Source: Anoplopoma fimbria (taxonomy: Eukaryota > Chordata > Actinopteri > Perciformes > Anoplopomatidae). Taken from it: a stretch of DNA of 64,000 nucleotides. The translations under genes were made by a program, and so were the position numbers. Where the stretch lies: positions 30,967,676 through 31,031,675 of the forward strand of contig NC_072450.1 of NCBI RefSeq assembly GCF_027596085.1, given 5' to 3'. The notes under the pieces were generated by a model that saw only the letters and a program-made list of their open reading frames with translations, made no database searches and was not told the DNA's origin. This document shows, piece by piece, positions 37,531-50,170 of the stretch (within the stretch, counting starts at the first letter, position 1; each line of letters begins with the position of its first letter).

Positions 37531-40500
37531 AGTACGTCTGACTTGGCTTGTGTACTAAATGTTGCTCAAGAAGTATGGCTAAACGTTTCGCCACAAATAC
37601 ACAAACATGTTTTTGAATTTCATCATTCTCTAATTCTAGTGTAAAATAAAGAGGATGCTCTGCTATTCACTGTTTTTCTATCATTGTAAACTGAGACATC
37701 CGAAAAATGTGATCTTGTGATGGAAATTATTTTTTGTACTTTTTGACATTTCAAAAACTAGCCTTAAGGATAGATTTGAACTAACTATTGAACTAATTAA
37801 TATATAATAAAAATATATATTTTTAATAATGATAATGATAATTGTAAGCTGCAGCCCTTACTGAAAGTTCCAACCCATAGAAAACAGTGCATCAGATTTT
37901 TGCGTCGTACAAGTTGTAGTAATAATCAGTAGTGACTGAGAGAACAATGAACAATGCACACTTCTAAAATTAATGTTGGTTCATCTAAAAAGACCAGCAA
38001 TTACATCCAACTACATTCCCATAGCTACCTTTTTAATAATAGTGGAAAAAGAAACAGATATGGCTGAAATAAACAGGAAGTGTTTCTCTTTCCAGTTATC
38101 TATTGCTGGTCTCAGCCCCGGTCTCTATATATTTCCACTTCAGGAAACAGCTGAAATACCAAACAATATTTTTTAACATCATGAAATACAATCTTTTGTT
38201 TGCTTTTTTTTTTTTTTGCAGGACTCTGATATAGTCTGGTCTTTATTGTCAGACAGTTTCTCAGTGTTTTGCAGAAGCAGGAAACCACTGTGGGTTACTT
38301 AAACGTTAGAAAAGCTCTCAATGTCATACCGCCTCGGCTGTGGCTGCTCATGTGGCATATGTCTCAGGCAACAACAGTGAGAACAAACAGGTACAAAATA
38401 CCACGTATGCAATTAATAAAGCGAATGAGATGGAATAACTTCCCTGTGTTAGGGACCTGACCTCCATGTTATCCATGTAAAGAGAAAATACATGTCTAGT
38501 TTAATGTTCAATTAAACTGATCAAAGTGCAGAGGAGACACACAACCACAACAACCATGAGAAGCACACACCGACACACAAACAGGAAGTGGCAGGTTGAC
38601 ATTTAGCTGGTGCACACTGGAATAACTCCACAAGATAAAATATGACATTCATATTCCCCTGCATAAGCCCAGATAACCAACATGAGATATAATCTCTGCT
38701 GTGCTGTGAGGGAACATGAGAGTGAGACAACAAATCTCTAATGTTCGGCCTGATCTATGATTCACCCTGATTAAGGTCATCACCAATGTCAGCACGCTCT
38801 ATCCAGTTAGGTAACTGATGGTATTTGTTCTGGGAATTTCAATGTCACGCGAGTCGGTTCTAATCTGAGGCAACTGGAAGGTATTTCCATTTGTCATAAG
38901 GTAGGATTTTGAGGAATTTCGGGAAAACATCTCAATAATATTACAATAAAAAAATTGAATTGAAATCCTGAAATTCTCTTGATTATGTATTAGAACGGTT
39001 ATTTGCCTTAAGCAACACACAGATACACCAGGCACCAGACTTGCATTCACACATGCCTTTGTTTCTGATGTCTCCCAGGTCATCAACAGTCATATCATAC
39101 TCTTGTTGGTCTTATTTGATCCAGTCACTTCCACTTTTCAGTCTAACAATGGCTGCTGAGCTTCCGTCAATAAAAGCTCAACACATCCTGCACAGGCCTT
39201 TCACATTAACAGCTTTCCAGATGATCAAAGTGCATTATCCCTCACTTTCTTGGTCGTCATTTAGTTCTTAAACGTGCACAGGCAGTGGTGGCTTTCACCG
39301 ATGGTAGCTTGACATCAATCACATAGAAGCTAAAGAAAGAGGAATCAATGTGAATGCAAACACACTTTCTTTTTCAGCAGAGTGGTGAGTGTGACTCATG
39401 AGAGCCGCGGGAACGCAACGCTGAATTTAACATGTGAATAAAGTCATTTCTAGGAATCTGTAGATTAAAAGTTTAGGCCTGTATTTGTGGTTTATACAGT
39501 CAATTATTATAAAGTTGTATCGAGAGTTATCAAACTCACTGTGTCTCTACACAAATAGATACAGATACAATAATGTTTATGAAGACATTCCATCAGTAGT
39601 GTTACCATTCAAACATAATCCTGGCATTCAAACTGTATTTTTGTGGTTGAGGTTGTAAATACCACAAGACCTATCTACAGCCACATGAGGCTGAGGTGAC
39701 TAAATATAATGTCATGCATGCAAAGAGACAGACCCAGGCCTGTAGAGAACTGTGTGAGTGAGACAGCATTGTTCAACAAGCAAGGCATGAAAAAAGAAAT
39801 TGAAAGTGCACACTTTCATATGTAAGTGAAACCAGTGTCTGATCAGAGCTACTTAAAGGATCACTCTACAATATACGAAGAGTTAGTTTTTACACAATAA
39901 CGCTCCCCCGCCCCCCCCAATTATTATACAAGCACATTGATCATAGTCACTTTAAGACCAAACTTGATTGAACATGATCCAAATTTGAGACTTGCAACCA
40001 GCTTAAGGCAAGGCTCTAGCTTTGCTTTGTTTCATCCAGTACTACTAGATTATTAGCTCATCAGGCTAACACACCTTCTTTCTTTTCCCACCATCTACTT
40101 TGGTCACATGTCAAACGTCGATGCATCTTGGCACAGTTTAGGAGACATGGGGAATATTTTTATTTGATAAGGACAAAACCAAAAATCTGCCTGAGCTTGA
40201 AAAACTCAGTTTTATCCATTTTCACCTGGAGATCTGGGGTTGGCAAAGGTTCTTGAAGGGTTAAAACATTAAAACAAGTAAAAACAATTCTCAATCATAA
40301 AAAAGCCACTGATCATTTAAATGATCCAACAGGCAGCATTTGTTTCCAATGACATGTTAGCTAAATGTTAGAACTTGTTCACAGTTACTCAATCAGGAGG
40401 CTGTGGGATCAACCAGCCAGTCCGCTCTGGAACTGGAATTTCATGAGTAAAGTGCATGTCAGAACAGTGGATGTACTCCCAGATGACACAACACCTACGA

Positions 40501-40768
40501 CCTCTGTGTGTGAAACTGTTATAACAACAAGGCCCGTGGCTCCATGTCATTCTACCTGCCTTTCATTTTAACGCTACAGCGATTTGCAGGCGTGACACCT
40601 TTAAAACATATTGCTGGACTAAAGAAGACATATTTTAATTATTTTGAGACGATTCATAAATGATGTGGTCAAAACAGACCAATGGATAGTTAATAAGACA
40701 TATGCTGTGACATCAGGACAAAACATAAGTTACCCATGCCCACCAGGTAATTAGAAAATACAATAGCT
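37531..40768. other. No gene recognised; presumed sh3gl3 intron 1
   Basis: Scanned for endophilin BAR and SH3 coding on the minus strand without success. AT-rich, with no larger repeat recognised. Confidence 0.5.
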
Positions 40769-40842
40769 AAAATACCTCTGTTCTATAGTAAAACACGCCT
40801 TAAGTAAGTTAAGGCGTGTTTACTATAGAACGGAGGTATTTT
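40769..40842. repeat. Near-perfect 34-35 bp inverted repeat (hairpin)
   Basis: The arm 40769-40803 (contains TTCTATAGTAAAACACGCCT) pairs with 40809-40842 with one mismatch and one single-base bulge, around a 5-base loop. No coding. It could be a small foldback element or a structured transcript segment inside the presumed sh3gl3 intron 1. Confidence 0.9.
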
Positions 40843-41173
40843 ATTTTGTAATATAGGTCTGTCACACCAAACTACAGCAGTGAATGTGAGAAGTTTTTTT
40901 TTTATTATTAATTAGTCTTGAAAAAGATTGCATTAGTATTTTTTTACTTTTCTTAAATGTATTATTATTAACATTATCTTGCTACTGATACTAGATTGGA
41001 TACAACAGCAACACGGTCTAATGTGTGATATTGTGTTAAAGTGGTGTGCTGCGAGGTCAATAACACGTCAATAACCATGCCATATGTTTACAATGTTTCA
41101 TAAACGCTTGTATATCAATTCTAAGCAACGACTGTGTGTTTGCTAATATTGGAGAATACTGTCAATCTTCAGA

Positions 41174-42260
41174 ACTGTCAATGGAGTCCGGCGTGACGTT
41201 TAACTGTCCGTGGAGTTCGGCGTGACGTTTAACTGTCCGTGGAGTTCGTTTAACTGTTCGCGGAGTTCGGCGTGACGTTTAACCGTCCACGTTCGTTTAA
41301 CTGGAACGTTTAACTGTTCGTGGAGTTCGGCGTGACGTTTAACTGTCCGTGGAGTTCGGCGTGACGTTTAACTGTTCGTGGAGTCCGGCGTGACGTTTAA
41401 CTGTCCGTGGAGTTCGGCGTTTAACTGTTCGTGGAGTTCGGCGTGACGTTTAACTGTTCGTGGAGTTCGGCGTGACGTTTAACTGTCCGGAGTTCGGAGT
41501 TTAACTGTCGTGACGTTTAACTGTTCGTGGAGTTCGGCGTTTAACGTTTAACTGTCCGTCCGTGGAGTTTGACGTTTAACTGTTCGGAGTCGGCGTGACG
41601 TTTAACTGTCCGTGGAGTTTGTTTAACTGTTCGTGGAGTTCGGCGTGACGTTTAACTGTCCGTGTCCGAGTTTGTTTAACTGTTCGCGGAGTTCGGCGTG
41701 ACGTTTAACTGTCCGTGGAGTTCGGCGTGACGTTTAACTGTCCGTGGAGTTCGGCGTGACGTTTAACCGTCTGTTCCTGTGTGAGTTCGGCGTGACGTTT
41801 AACTGTTCGTGGAGTTCGGCGTGACGTTTAACTGTCGGCGTGACATTTAGCTGTTCGTGGAGTTCGGCGTGACGTTTAACTGTTCGTGGAGTTGAATGGC
41901 GTGACGTTTAACTGTTGGAGTTCGTTTAACTGTTCGTGGAGTTCGGCGTGACGTTTAACTGTCCGTGGAGTTCGGCGTGACATTTGACGTTTAACTGTTC
42001 GTGGAGTTCGACGTTTAACTGTTTAACCGCGGAGTCCGTGACGTTTAACTGTTCGTGGAGTTCGTTTAACTGTCCGTGACGCGTGACGTTTAAGTTCGTG
42101 TCCGTGGAGTTCTGTCGTGACGTTTAACTGTCCGTGGAGTTCGGCGTGACGTTTAACTGTCCGTGGAGTTCGGCGTGACGTTTAACTGTTCGGCGTGACG
42201 TTTAACCGTCCGTGGAGTTCAGCGTGACGTTTAACTGTCCGTGGAGTTCGGCGTGACGTT
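41174..42260 (-). repeat. CpG-rich 29 bp minisatellite in sh3gl3 intron 1
   Basis: Units of about 29 bp, GTGGAGTTCGGCGTGACG followed by TTTAACTGTCC, are repeated over 1.09 kb with many shortened or rearranged units. Each full unit carries three to four CpG dinucleotides, a TGACG half-CRE and an AACTG (MYB-like) core. It lies about 215 bp downstream of the sh3gl3 first-exon donor. The surrounding DNA is AT-rich, so the array stands out sharply in composition. Confidence 0.96.
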
Positions 42261-42474
42261 GTCTCCGCACGGAACGAACTTATATGAATGAAAAAGTAAC
42301 GTTTCACATAAAAAAAAGACTGGAAATCATTTTGTGATGTGGCCCCACGATCCACCACGGTCACATGTCAGTATTTACACTTTGATACTTTAAAGGTTTT
42401 CTGATCTCCCGGAGCCAAACACGGTGCACATCCAAACAATGTTATTAACCCGCATTTACGGGCGTCTTCCGTAC

Positions 42475-42519
42475 CTGGCTGGCTTTGTGGAACTGTTTCT
42501 TCAGCCCGGCCACAGACAT
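42475..42519 (-). CDS. sh3gl3: Endophilin-A first coding exon (SH3GL3-like), gene incomplete
   Basis: The exon encodes MSVAGLKKQFHKASQ, then a CAG|GTACGG donor. This is the conserved N-terminal amphipathic helix (H0) of endophilin A, a BAR/SH3 protein that bends membranes and recruits dynamin and synaptojanin in endocytosis. KASQ at the end is the SH3GL3 form as I know it; A1 and A2 usually have KATQ. Adjacency to bnc1 matches the human 15q25 neighbours SH3GL3 and BNC1. The exon length of 45 nt (phase 0) fits the family. An in-frame ATG 38 codons upstream (42633) is open, but the family start is preferred. No BAR or SH3 exons were found on the minus strand between 34 and 42 kb. They may lie in the assembly gap at 36467-36566 or elsewhere. 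Confidence 0.8.
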
Positions 42520-42895
42520 CGTGCAGGGCTTCACCTCCGGAGAACAGGTCCCGTAGATCAGCCGGTAAACGAGGTGTGAACGCAGGTTGGAGAAAGAGCC
42601 AGGCGAGTCCACAACACGGTGCTCATCAGTCACTACCGCTCAGGACTGCAGCAGCAAGAGAGTCAAGCTCAGACGTCGCAGCCTGACAGAACCGGAAACA
42701 GATCTATTGGCTTCGAAATAAAAGAGTTCAATTTGAACACTGAAAATTGGGCGCTTTTTATTTCTTTATTTTATTGCTTCTCATGCAAAACGAACAGTGT
42801 AAATGGTGTCAGTGAGGGGGGGATTTAATTGTCACAGCTCAAAGTATCACAGTAGACTACTAATAAGACGGTGGTTTTAGCACTTATTGTACGGA

Positions 42896-42989
42896 TGTCT
42901 TCAATATTAATGTACAATGTAGAAAAAAATTAAAATATAGAAAAACCATTGAATGAGAAGGTGTGTCCAAACTTTTGAGTGGTACTGTA
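42896..42989 (-). mobile_element. Third, partial copy of the Tc1-type MITE
   Basis: Only one end remains: ACCATTGAATGAGAAGGTGT and the terminal GTGTCCAAACTTTTGAGTGG. It lies about 380 bp upstream of the sh3gl3 start codon. Confidence 0.8.
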
Positions 42990-43064
42990 CATATACATAC
43001 ATATATACACACACATATATATATACATACATACATACATACATATACATACATACATATATAT

Positions 43065-43150
43065 ACATATCTACATTACATTACATTACATTACAGTCAT
43101 TTAGCAGACGCTTTTATCCAAAGCGACTTACAATCAGTATGTACAATACA
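43065..43150 (+). repeat. Teleost repeat core with (CATTA)n lead
   Basis: A short CATTA run, then CATTTAGCAGACGCTTTTAT and CCAAAGCGACTTACAATCAG, a phrase set common in fish genomes. It is flanked on both sides by TACA/TATA microsatellite (42990-43210). Confidence 0.6.
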
Positions 43151-43160
43151 TGTATATACA

Positions 43161-43192
<32 letters not shown>

Positions 43193-43210
43193 CAGTATAT
43201 ACATATACAT

Positions 43211-46200
43211 GTGTTGGAAAAGGCTTTTATTCTGAAAGTACCAAACCCGCAATGGGCTTCAGGTGATCCATCTTGACGCGCTGAGTGGAGGAGGAGGAGA
43301 GCGTTTCCTGAATCTCAGGGATGTCGCCACATCTCAAAGCCCATTGGCTGACAGCGGCTCGTGCGGAGGAGGCGGCGGCGGCGGAGGGAAATGATGACTT
43401 TAAAGGTGTCATTCAACATGATTGAGCGACCTCGATTAACCTGCTGTAATAGGCTGACTGTAGTCCATGTTTCAGTGAAGTAGGAGACATATTATGGCCA
43501 TGAAACTTTTAAAATGGAGAAAAAACTTTTCACTGAGGGTGAATCTAGTATTTAAGAATTTGTAAAGTTTATTGAACTTTTGTTTAGTCAAAAATCCATC
43601 CTAAGATATACTACAGTACTTAAGGTGCATGCAGCTGCCATGTCCTCGGTTCAATTCGACCAACAGACCTTTGCTGTTCGTGTGTAAAATATTAATCTGT
43701 AATGTAACTAATAACTAAAGCTTAAAGATAAATGTAGAAGTGAAAAAATACAATATTTTCATCTGAAATGTAATGAAATGAGGGTATTAGTTCACATTAA
43801 ATTGAAATATTAAAGCAAAGTACAATCACACTGAAGATTGTACTCAGTAGCTATCGCTTTGGGACATTTGTTCGTCACAATAGTCACAGGGGAGAACACT
43901 CTGTGTGAGTTGCTACATGAAAATATTTTCATGTTTCTAGGAAATTCCAGAGAATATTTGAAGATTTAACATGAGAACAAGAACCACTGCCACAATTATC
44001 ATTGTCCATTTGCAATCTTCAACTAAGCACAACAGCTCAGCATTTTATTTTTTTTCTCAATACAATGTTATTAGGTTTGTAAACAATAACATTAACAGTA
44101 GAATTCCAATCTCCCTTTCCCTCCGTTCCCGTCGACACATGCATTTATTTGGTTTTGAAAGTAATCCTTAGGATATAAATAAGAGAAGTTAGATAGTCAT
44201 GGCTGATCAATAGCCTTTTTTAGATGTTAAGGGTTTCCACCTGACAGGAAATTTCACAATTTAACCGCTTAGGGCAAACTTATCAAAGTATTAGATGATT
44301 TCAACAAGAATATAATCCTCCTTCCTGTTAGGAGGCAATGAAAGGATATTACATCTGCCTGTTTGGCACATACGGTTGACATTTAGGGACCCCAAATATG
44401 GCAATCATGGGACATTGCTGCAGATCCATTTTAGACCATCAGATAAAGTTTTCGGAATAAATCCCCAAATGAACAAAAATAATACCTGACTGAGGCTGGC
44501 ACGGCGTGGTTGCACTGGTTACATCTGCTATTTGCATTGAGTATTTGGCTGTAGAAAAGTGGATCCTATGGAGGACCTTAAACTGTATGAACCCCGACAA
44601 GCATTTCTTTTTTTCCAACAGGTTTATTTTCAAATGACATGAGGCAAGTTAAATTTGAGAGATTAAGGATTTCTGAATGGGACAAAATTTGAATAGTTCC
44701 TCACAAGGCGACGGAGATGTGAAGGAAACAAAGGAAAGTGGATACATGTTGTAGACTACCAGAAAACAACGGAAGAGAGAATGGCAAGTTATGTTTCGAT
44801 AAAAAGATGGAATAAATATTATAATAAAGGTCACAAAAGCAAGTCTTTCTTTTTCTTTTCCACTTGTAAAAAGAGTAGTTCAAAACAGAAGGGGGGGATT
44901 AGATCATTTATAATGTTGGGACCGAATGCCGATGTGAATTGGATCAGATGTAGCAGAGATACATTTGGGAGAACCAAGGAACCATGATTTGTATGAAGTC
45001 CCAAGATTATGTATGAAGTATGAAGAAGCCATTACGGGAGGCTGAGGTAGCTGCTCCGATCCTGAGACAGTCAGTCAGGTAGTCCTAACAGGTTCTACAG
45101 TTGGGGTCAAGTTAACTCGGATCCCAGACCAGGTGTTCCGCCTCATAGAGAAACAGGACTCAGTTGCAAAACCCAGACAACAAGATGAGGTTAAGAAAAA
45201 CAGGCTTTACTTAACAGATCAGGTTTGGTTCACAGGGAGGCAGTCAATACAGGTTAACACATCTGGCAGGGATGAGTAAAAAAATGGGTAAAGAAAAAAA
45301 GGCAGAGATATCAAAACCAGGAACATGAAACACTAGAGAAATCATCAGAACTTAAGATACAAAGGACTAAGACAAACTGGTCCCACAGACAGGGGAACAC
45401 AGGGTTTAAATACAGGGGGGGGGGACGCAGGTGATTAAATATCTCACAGTGGCGGGAATGAGGTAATCTGAAATAAGAGGAGAGGTGAGTAACACAAAAT
45501 AAAACAGGAAATACTGAAATGACAAAATAAAGAAACTTAACTGGGTAACATGATGAGACATGACAAACACAGGTGCTGCACAGACAACAAAGACCGAACA
45601 AGAGGCAGGGAACTTCGAAATAAAACAGGAAACAAACTAAACCAAAACCAAGATCATGACACCAGGTCTGTGATGTGGAAGGACCCTAAAGGAAATGTCC
45701 AGGTGAGCCATGAAATATGATGGTAAACTCATTTCTTTCTGATTATTCCTACACCACATGAATGAAGCACAAATTCCCTTTAGATTGTTGCTCAGTGACA
45801 TTTTTGTAATATTGAATTGAGCTTAGCTTACCTATAAGTGTGATGCTGAGTCAATTAATAAAGAAGAATATTTTATCTTTTTCAATGCAAACTTCTACAT
45901 GATGACTTGTAATGCGCATTAAAAGAAAAGTTTTGTGGGGTGGGCAGCACTAGCTGTTAAACATGCATGGACTATAATGGAGTGTCACAGAGAAGCTGAC
46001 GCTATATTTGCAAAGATCATTCAAACTCGATTGGTTTTAACGATTGGTGTTTTAATATGTATCAACCTATATTTTGTGAAAGAATCGGTCAGCCTATCAT
46101 TACTGTCTCTGAGCAGGAGGATACATGTGAACTGTCCCTTTAACAGGTGTGCTGACATTGCAGCATGGTGTTGGGGTGTGGGTGATGGAAGAGAGCCGCT

Positions 46201-46618
46201 GTTGACAGTTCAGTGGCCATGGTAGCTCATGTTTTTGTCTTTAAATTCACTTATGATAATTTTTTAGGTGAAAAATCAACTGTGTAGATTTTTAATAGTG
46301 GCAGATACAAAAATGTACGTTTTCAGAGAAGGTCAACACAAGCTAGTGCCTGCAGAGATCACTAGCTAGCCAGCAGGCTTGCCACCCTGCCATGAGAAGA
46401 TACCACCGACCTCCCTCTGGTTCTCCTTCAGAGGAACAGAGCACAGTGGGGCCTGCTGGAGGCTGGTTATGGGCTGTGGGATAAGGCCAGGCAGCTAAGA
46501 GCCAATCAAGGGCCGGCAGGGCATGTTGGAGAGCCAGAGGAAGGCCGGGAGGTCTGTGTGGTCCCTGCACGCTATCATCTCCCCCTTGAATGTGCAGGGA
46601 CATTATTTTAGACTAAAA
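43211..46618. other. Intergenic, between sh3gl3 and bnc1 (left part)
   Basis: A GC-richer patch at 43260-43400 with a GGC run and an inverted CCAAT (CCATTGG near 43341) could be regulatory for sh3gl3. Otherwise AT-rich and without a recognised gene. Confidence 0.45.
45110..45662. repeat. Possible interspersed repeat, unclassified
   Basis: A purine- and A-rich stretch with phrases such as AACCAAAACCAAGATCATGA and CAGGCTTTACTTAACAGATC that resemble non-coding parts of fish repeats. No frame or inverted ends were seen. Confidence 0.3.
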
Positions 46619-46676
<58 letters not shown>

Positions 46677-46698
46677 GTAGCCTCAAAAAATCTGAATA

Positions 46699-46773
<75 letters not shown>

Positions 46774-46775
46774 CA
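46619..46775 (+). repeat. Two (ATT)n arrays
   Basis: ATT runs of about 18 and 25 units, separated by about 26 bp of ordinary sequence. Confidence 0.97.
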
Positions 46776-46859
46776 ACGCTTCTGAAATTTAGGAATGCAA
46801 GAAACAGTGATTAAAGTCTATGAGAAGTGGAGGCAGAATTAGCAGGCTATTCCCATGGC

Positions 46860-46862
<3 letters not shown>

Positions 46863-46951
<89 letters not shown>
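46863..46951 (+). repeat. (GT)44 microsatellite
   Basis: Uninterrupted GT run of 89 bp. Confidence 0.98.
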
Positions 46952-46952
<1 letters not shown>

Positions 46953-47389
46953 CATGAGACTAAAGACTAAAGTTATTTGCTGGGGAAGCAGACCTAGATG
47001 AAAGAAATAAAAAATATTGTTTGAGTTTAATTTCATAGCCATTATGACTCTGCCTCCCCCTTGTGGTAGTGGTACAGGACTTCATCACAACTGATCAAAA
47101 CAGGATTTAGATGCTTAAAATAATATCAATAATAATTAGTACTTTAAATGTAAATATATGGACCCATCACATTTAAAAAATCTTTATTTTCTTACAATGG
47201 AAAGATTTTTTTCAATTTGTTTTAAATTGTAAAGAATGCAGTTTCAGTTTTTATCAAAGACGGTTTTACAGACAGCTTAATTTATGTTTTTATTTTTAAA
47301 GCTTATTGTTATACTGATGCAGTTTTCTGGAACAGTGTTTTCAAAAATGTTAAAGCAAAATGACAATTTGTGGTATCACAGTGGTGTTT

Positions 47390-47670
47390 TTATTTCTCGG
47401 AGTCCTCTCTGGTTGCCAAGCAACTGCTCATGGCCTGACGGCTTTTTGAAATCACAACTTTTTCACATTTTGCTTATTGTACTGATTAATACAATACCGT
47501 ACTAATTAGTGAGCTTTAGAGGTGCTGGTAGGAGGAAACTTGTAACCTTTGGGAAGACTCAGGCTAACCGTTTCGCCCTTTCCAGTCTCTATGCTAAGCT
47601 AAGCTATGCTAAGCTAAACTAGGCAACTGCCGGCTGTAGCTTCATCATTCATGAAAGTGTCCATCATAGT
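47390..47670 (+). mobile_element. Teleost mid-repetitive element, copy 2
   Basis: GAGCTTTAGAGGTGCTGGTA, the GCTAAGCTAAGCTATGCTAA run and CCGGCTGTAGCTTCATCATT are typical of a frequent teleost repeat. Reverse-oriented relative to 33363-33640. Confidence 0.5.
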
Positions 47671-48625
47671 TTGTTTATCATGTTAATGCCAGTAGTGAAA
47701 ATGAGTACAGAGAGTTACATCTACGCAGCTGTTTAAATGTTAGAGTGTTAAACTTGAGTTTCCTCAGCAAAGAGAGGCACTGCAGGGCGTTGCTGTAGAA
47801 AATCAGTAAAAGACAAGACTCTATATTAAATTGGTTAAGATGTTTTCATAATCTGCTTTGTCTTGTCTAGTTGTATGTGTTTTCAACATTGCAGTGCATT
47901 GAACTCCCAGGGCCACCATTCCCAACCATCAGTAAGGAGAATATATGGGAATATATATTGGATATAGCCATATTCTTCTTTGAGGAAGCACCAACCAGTA
48001 ACTTCAAAATTGTGATTAAACGTTCAAAAGATCATTGTTGCACAATTTTACCTGAGCCGCCTTCAAATGTTACAAAGCTGTGACTTGTTGTCTACACCAC
48101 CAGAGGGCATTACAGGCCTGCAGAGGAGTTTGTTTGCACCAGCAGCAGGGGGCAGCAGAGCAGCAGTTTTCCCTCCTGTGTGGGCCTACCGGCTGTGGTA
48201 ATTAGGTTTGAATTTGTATGTAACAGTTGAATTAAGGATGTGGGATATTAAACTGGTTAAAAGATACCAGGGATGGACAGTCAATGAAAATTCTATTGAT
48301 GAAATTAGATTTTTTAAATCATGGCTGACACACAAATGGCCTTGATTTCACATGTTTCAATGTGACAATGTCACTTAAGCCCCGACTCCTGTCCTCCTGC
48401 CCTGCTCTTCCTTCCCTATGCTTTCACTCCTCTTCCTCCTCTTCCTCCTTTTTCTCCTTTTTCTCCCTCGGCCTGCTGAGTATTTGCAAGAACAAAAGTC
48501 ATCTGCTGTCCATCTGGTCGCTGTGCCAGGCGGTAATACCCCCTCATATTCCACAGCTTCCCAAGCAACCGTGGACAATCCATTCTCTCCCCCCTTCACT
48601 CCCGTATCCTCTAGTTCTGCGACGA

Positions 48626-48646
48626 CCCCCCCCCCCCCCCCCCCCC
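48626..48646 (+). repeat. Poly-C tract (21 C)
   Basis: 21 consecutive C inside a pyrimidine-rich stretch (48400-48660). Confidence 0.98.
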
Positions 48647-49914
48647 TGCCCCTCTCGCCGGACCGAGAGGTGGGATCCGGTGTCAGTGCCCCAGAAAGAC
48701 CCCTCTCTCTGGAACATGTGGGGGATCAGAAGCAGTGTTTTTCAGAGGGCTCAGTTTCACTGTTTGGGATTCTCACAGTAGCGTGCACGTATCCATTGCC
48801 TCCCAGGTGCTGGCTCATGGCAAATCTAACTTTCAGCTGATGTTTTTCTCATGAAAAGCATGAGAATTTTTTTCATTTACTTATATTTCTGGGTAGAGTC
48901 ATGGTTTACGTCACACTGAACAGTGTCACAGAAAACAATAGTCTTGAAACGTTTAAAATTCTCTAATAATACCATTGTAAAAACCAGCTGAAATTTTTCT
49001 CTAGATCAATCGACTGTGTGTATTGTGAAATGTGTCGCTTATAGAGATGAACCCTCACAGGCTCTGTAGTTTCCCTCAGCTCTGCAGAGACTTTTAGCCT
49101 TCTTCAGCTCACTGTTTTGCTTTTAAAGCCAGGAACTTTCCTGTTTGGTTCAGTCTCACCACTGCCAGGTAGGTTTCAGTAAAGAAGCTCTGTTTCCAAT
49201 ACACATCAGCTTGTTGGTTCTTATCAATTCGAGTCAGTATCATCAAAGAAGTCAAGGTAAGGCCACGGAGAATCCACCATGTTTACCAGCTACTCTCAGA
49301 ATGCGTGTGTCTGCTGCTGATCAGGAAGTCAAAAACGTTTATGCCCAATAAACACTACTGAATTAGATGGAGATCTTTTTCAGTTCAATAATTCTTCACC
49401 AGAAAACAAAGAAAAGGCCAAGAAAAAAAGAGAAAATATGGGAGTGCAGATGAAGATTAGGGCCACATGTGAAACATCCTCCTGCGTAGATACAGCAGTT
49501 TGTTGGTGTGTTAAGGCCCCCTGTTAGACCGACGGGCTTTTGAAGCCAATTAAACATTTTGGAAAAATAGTGGAATTTCAAGTCCCGTGTCCATCTTTCG
49601 AAGGGGCCCAAAACATTTTTTTTACATTGACTTAAGTTTTGAAAGAGACATCTGTAAATAAGCTGCGTTTTTGTTGTTGTTGAGATTAATACAATTCCCC
49701 GTAGAAACACTTTTATAACCTTATAGAGAGCTCTAGGTATCAGTTCCGAAACACGGAAAAGTATTAGCACTTCCGGTTCCCTTATCTCGAAGTCAATGTT
49801 TTTTTTTTGTATGGGTTTTGGGTTATGTGCCTGACATTAAGTCTATGGTAAGCACATTTAGTGTAAGAGATTATAACATTTTGCTCTCTGACAAAAAATG
49901 TTAGTAATATGGCC

Positions 49915-50170
49915 GTGTTTTCTGTCACGCCGCTCCCTGTCTTTGGAATGCTCTCCCTGACCACCTGAGAGCACCACTGACCCTGGACACTTTTAAAAAG
50001 GCCTAAAAACCTACCTTTTTTAAAAAAAGTTTCATTAGTTGTTTCCTTTGGAGAGACGTTCTATCTCTAAATTTTAACTACTTTTCTTTTTTTTTTTTCT
50101 TATGTAGCACTTTGAGATTGTTTGCTCAATATAAAGTGCATTACAAATAAAATTCATTATTATTATTATT
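49915..50170 (+). mobile_element. LINE 3' end (last codons plus 3' tail)
   Basis: One frame reads LWNALPDHLRAPLTLDTFKK, the common end of fish L2-type LINE proteins. It is followed by a short 3' UTR, AGCACTTTGAGATTGTTTGC, and an ATT microsatellite tail (about 50155-50174). All upstream parts are missing. Confidence 0.75.

Noticed and set aside
42520..42633. 38-residue N-terminal extension of endophilin from an upstream in-frame ATG
   Set aside because: Endophilin A proteins begin at MSVAGLKKQF, whose H0 helix needs a free N-terminus. The upstream stretch is probably 5' UTR.
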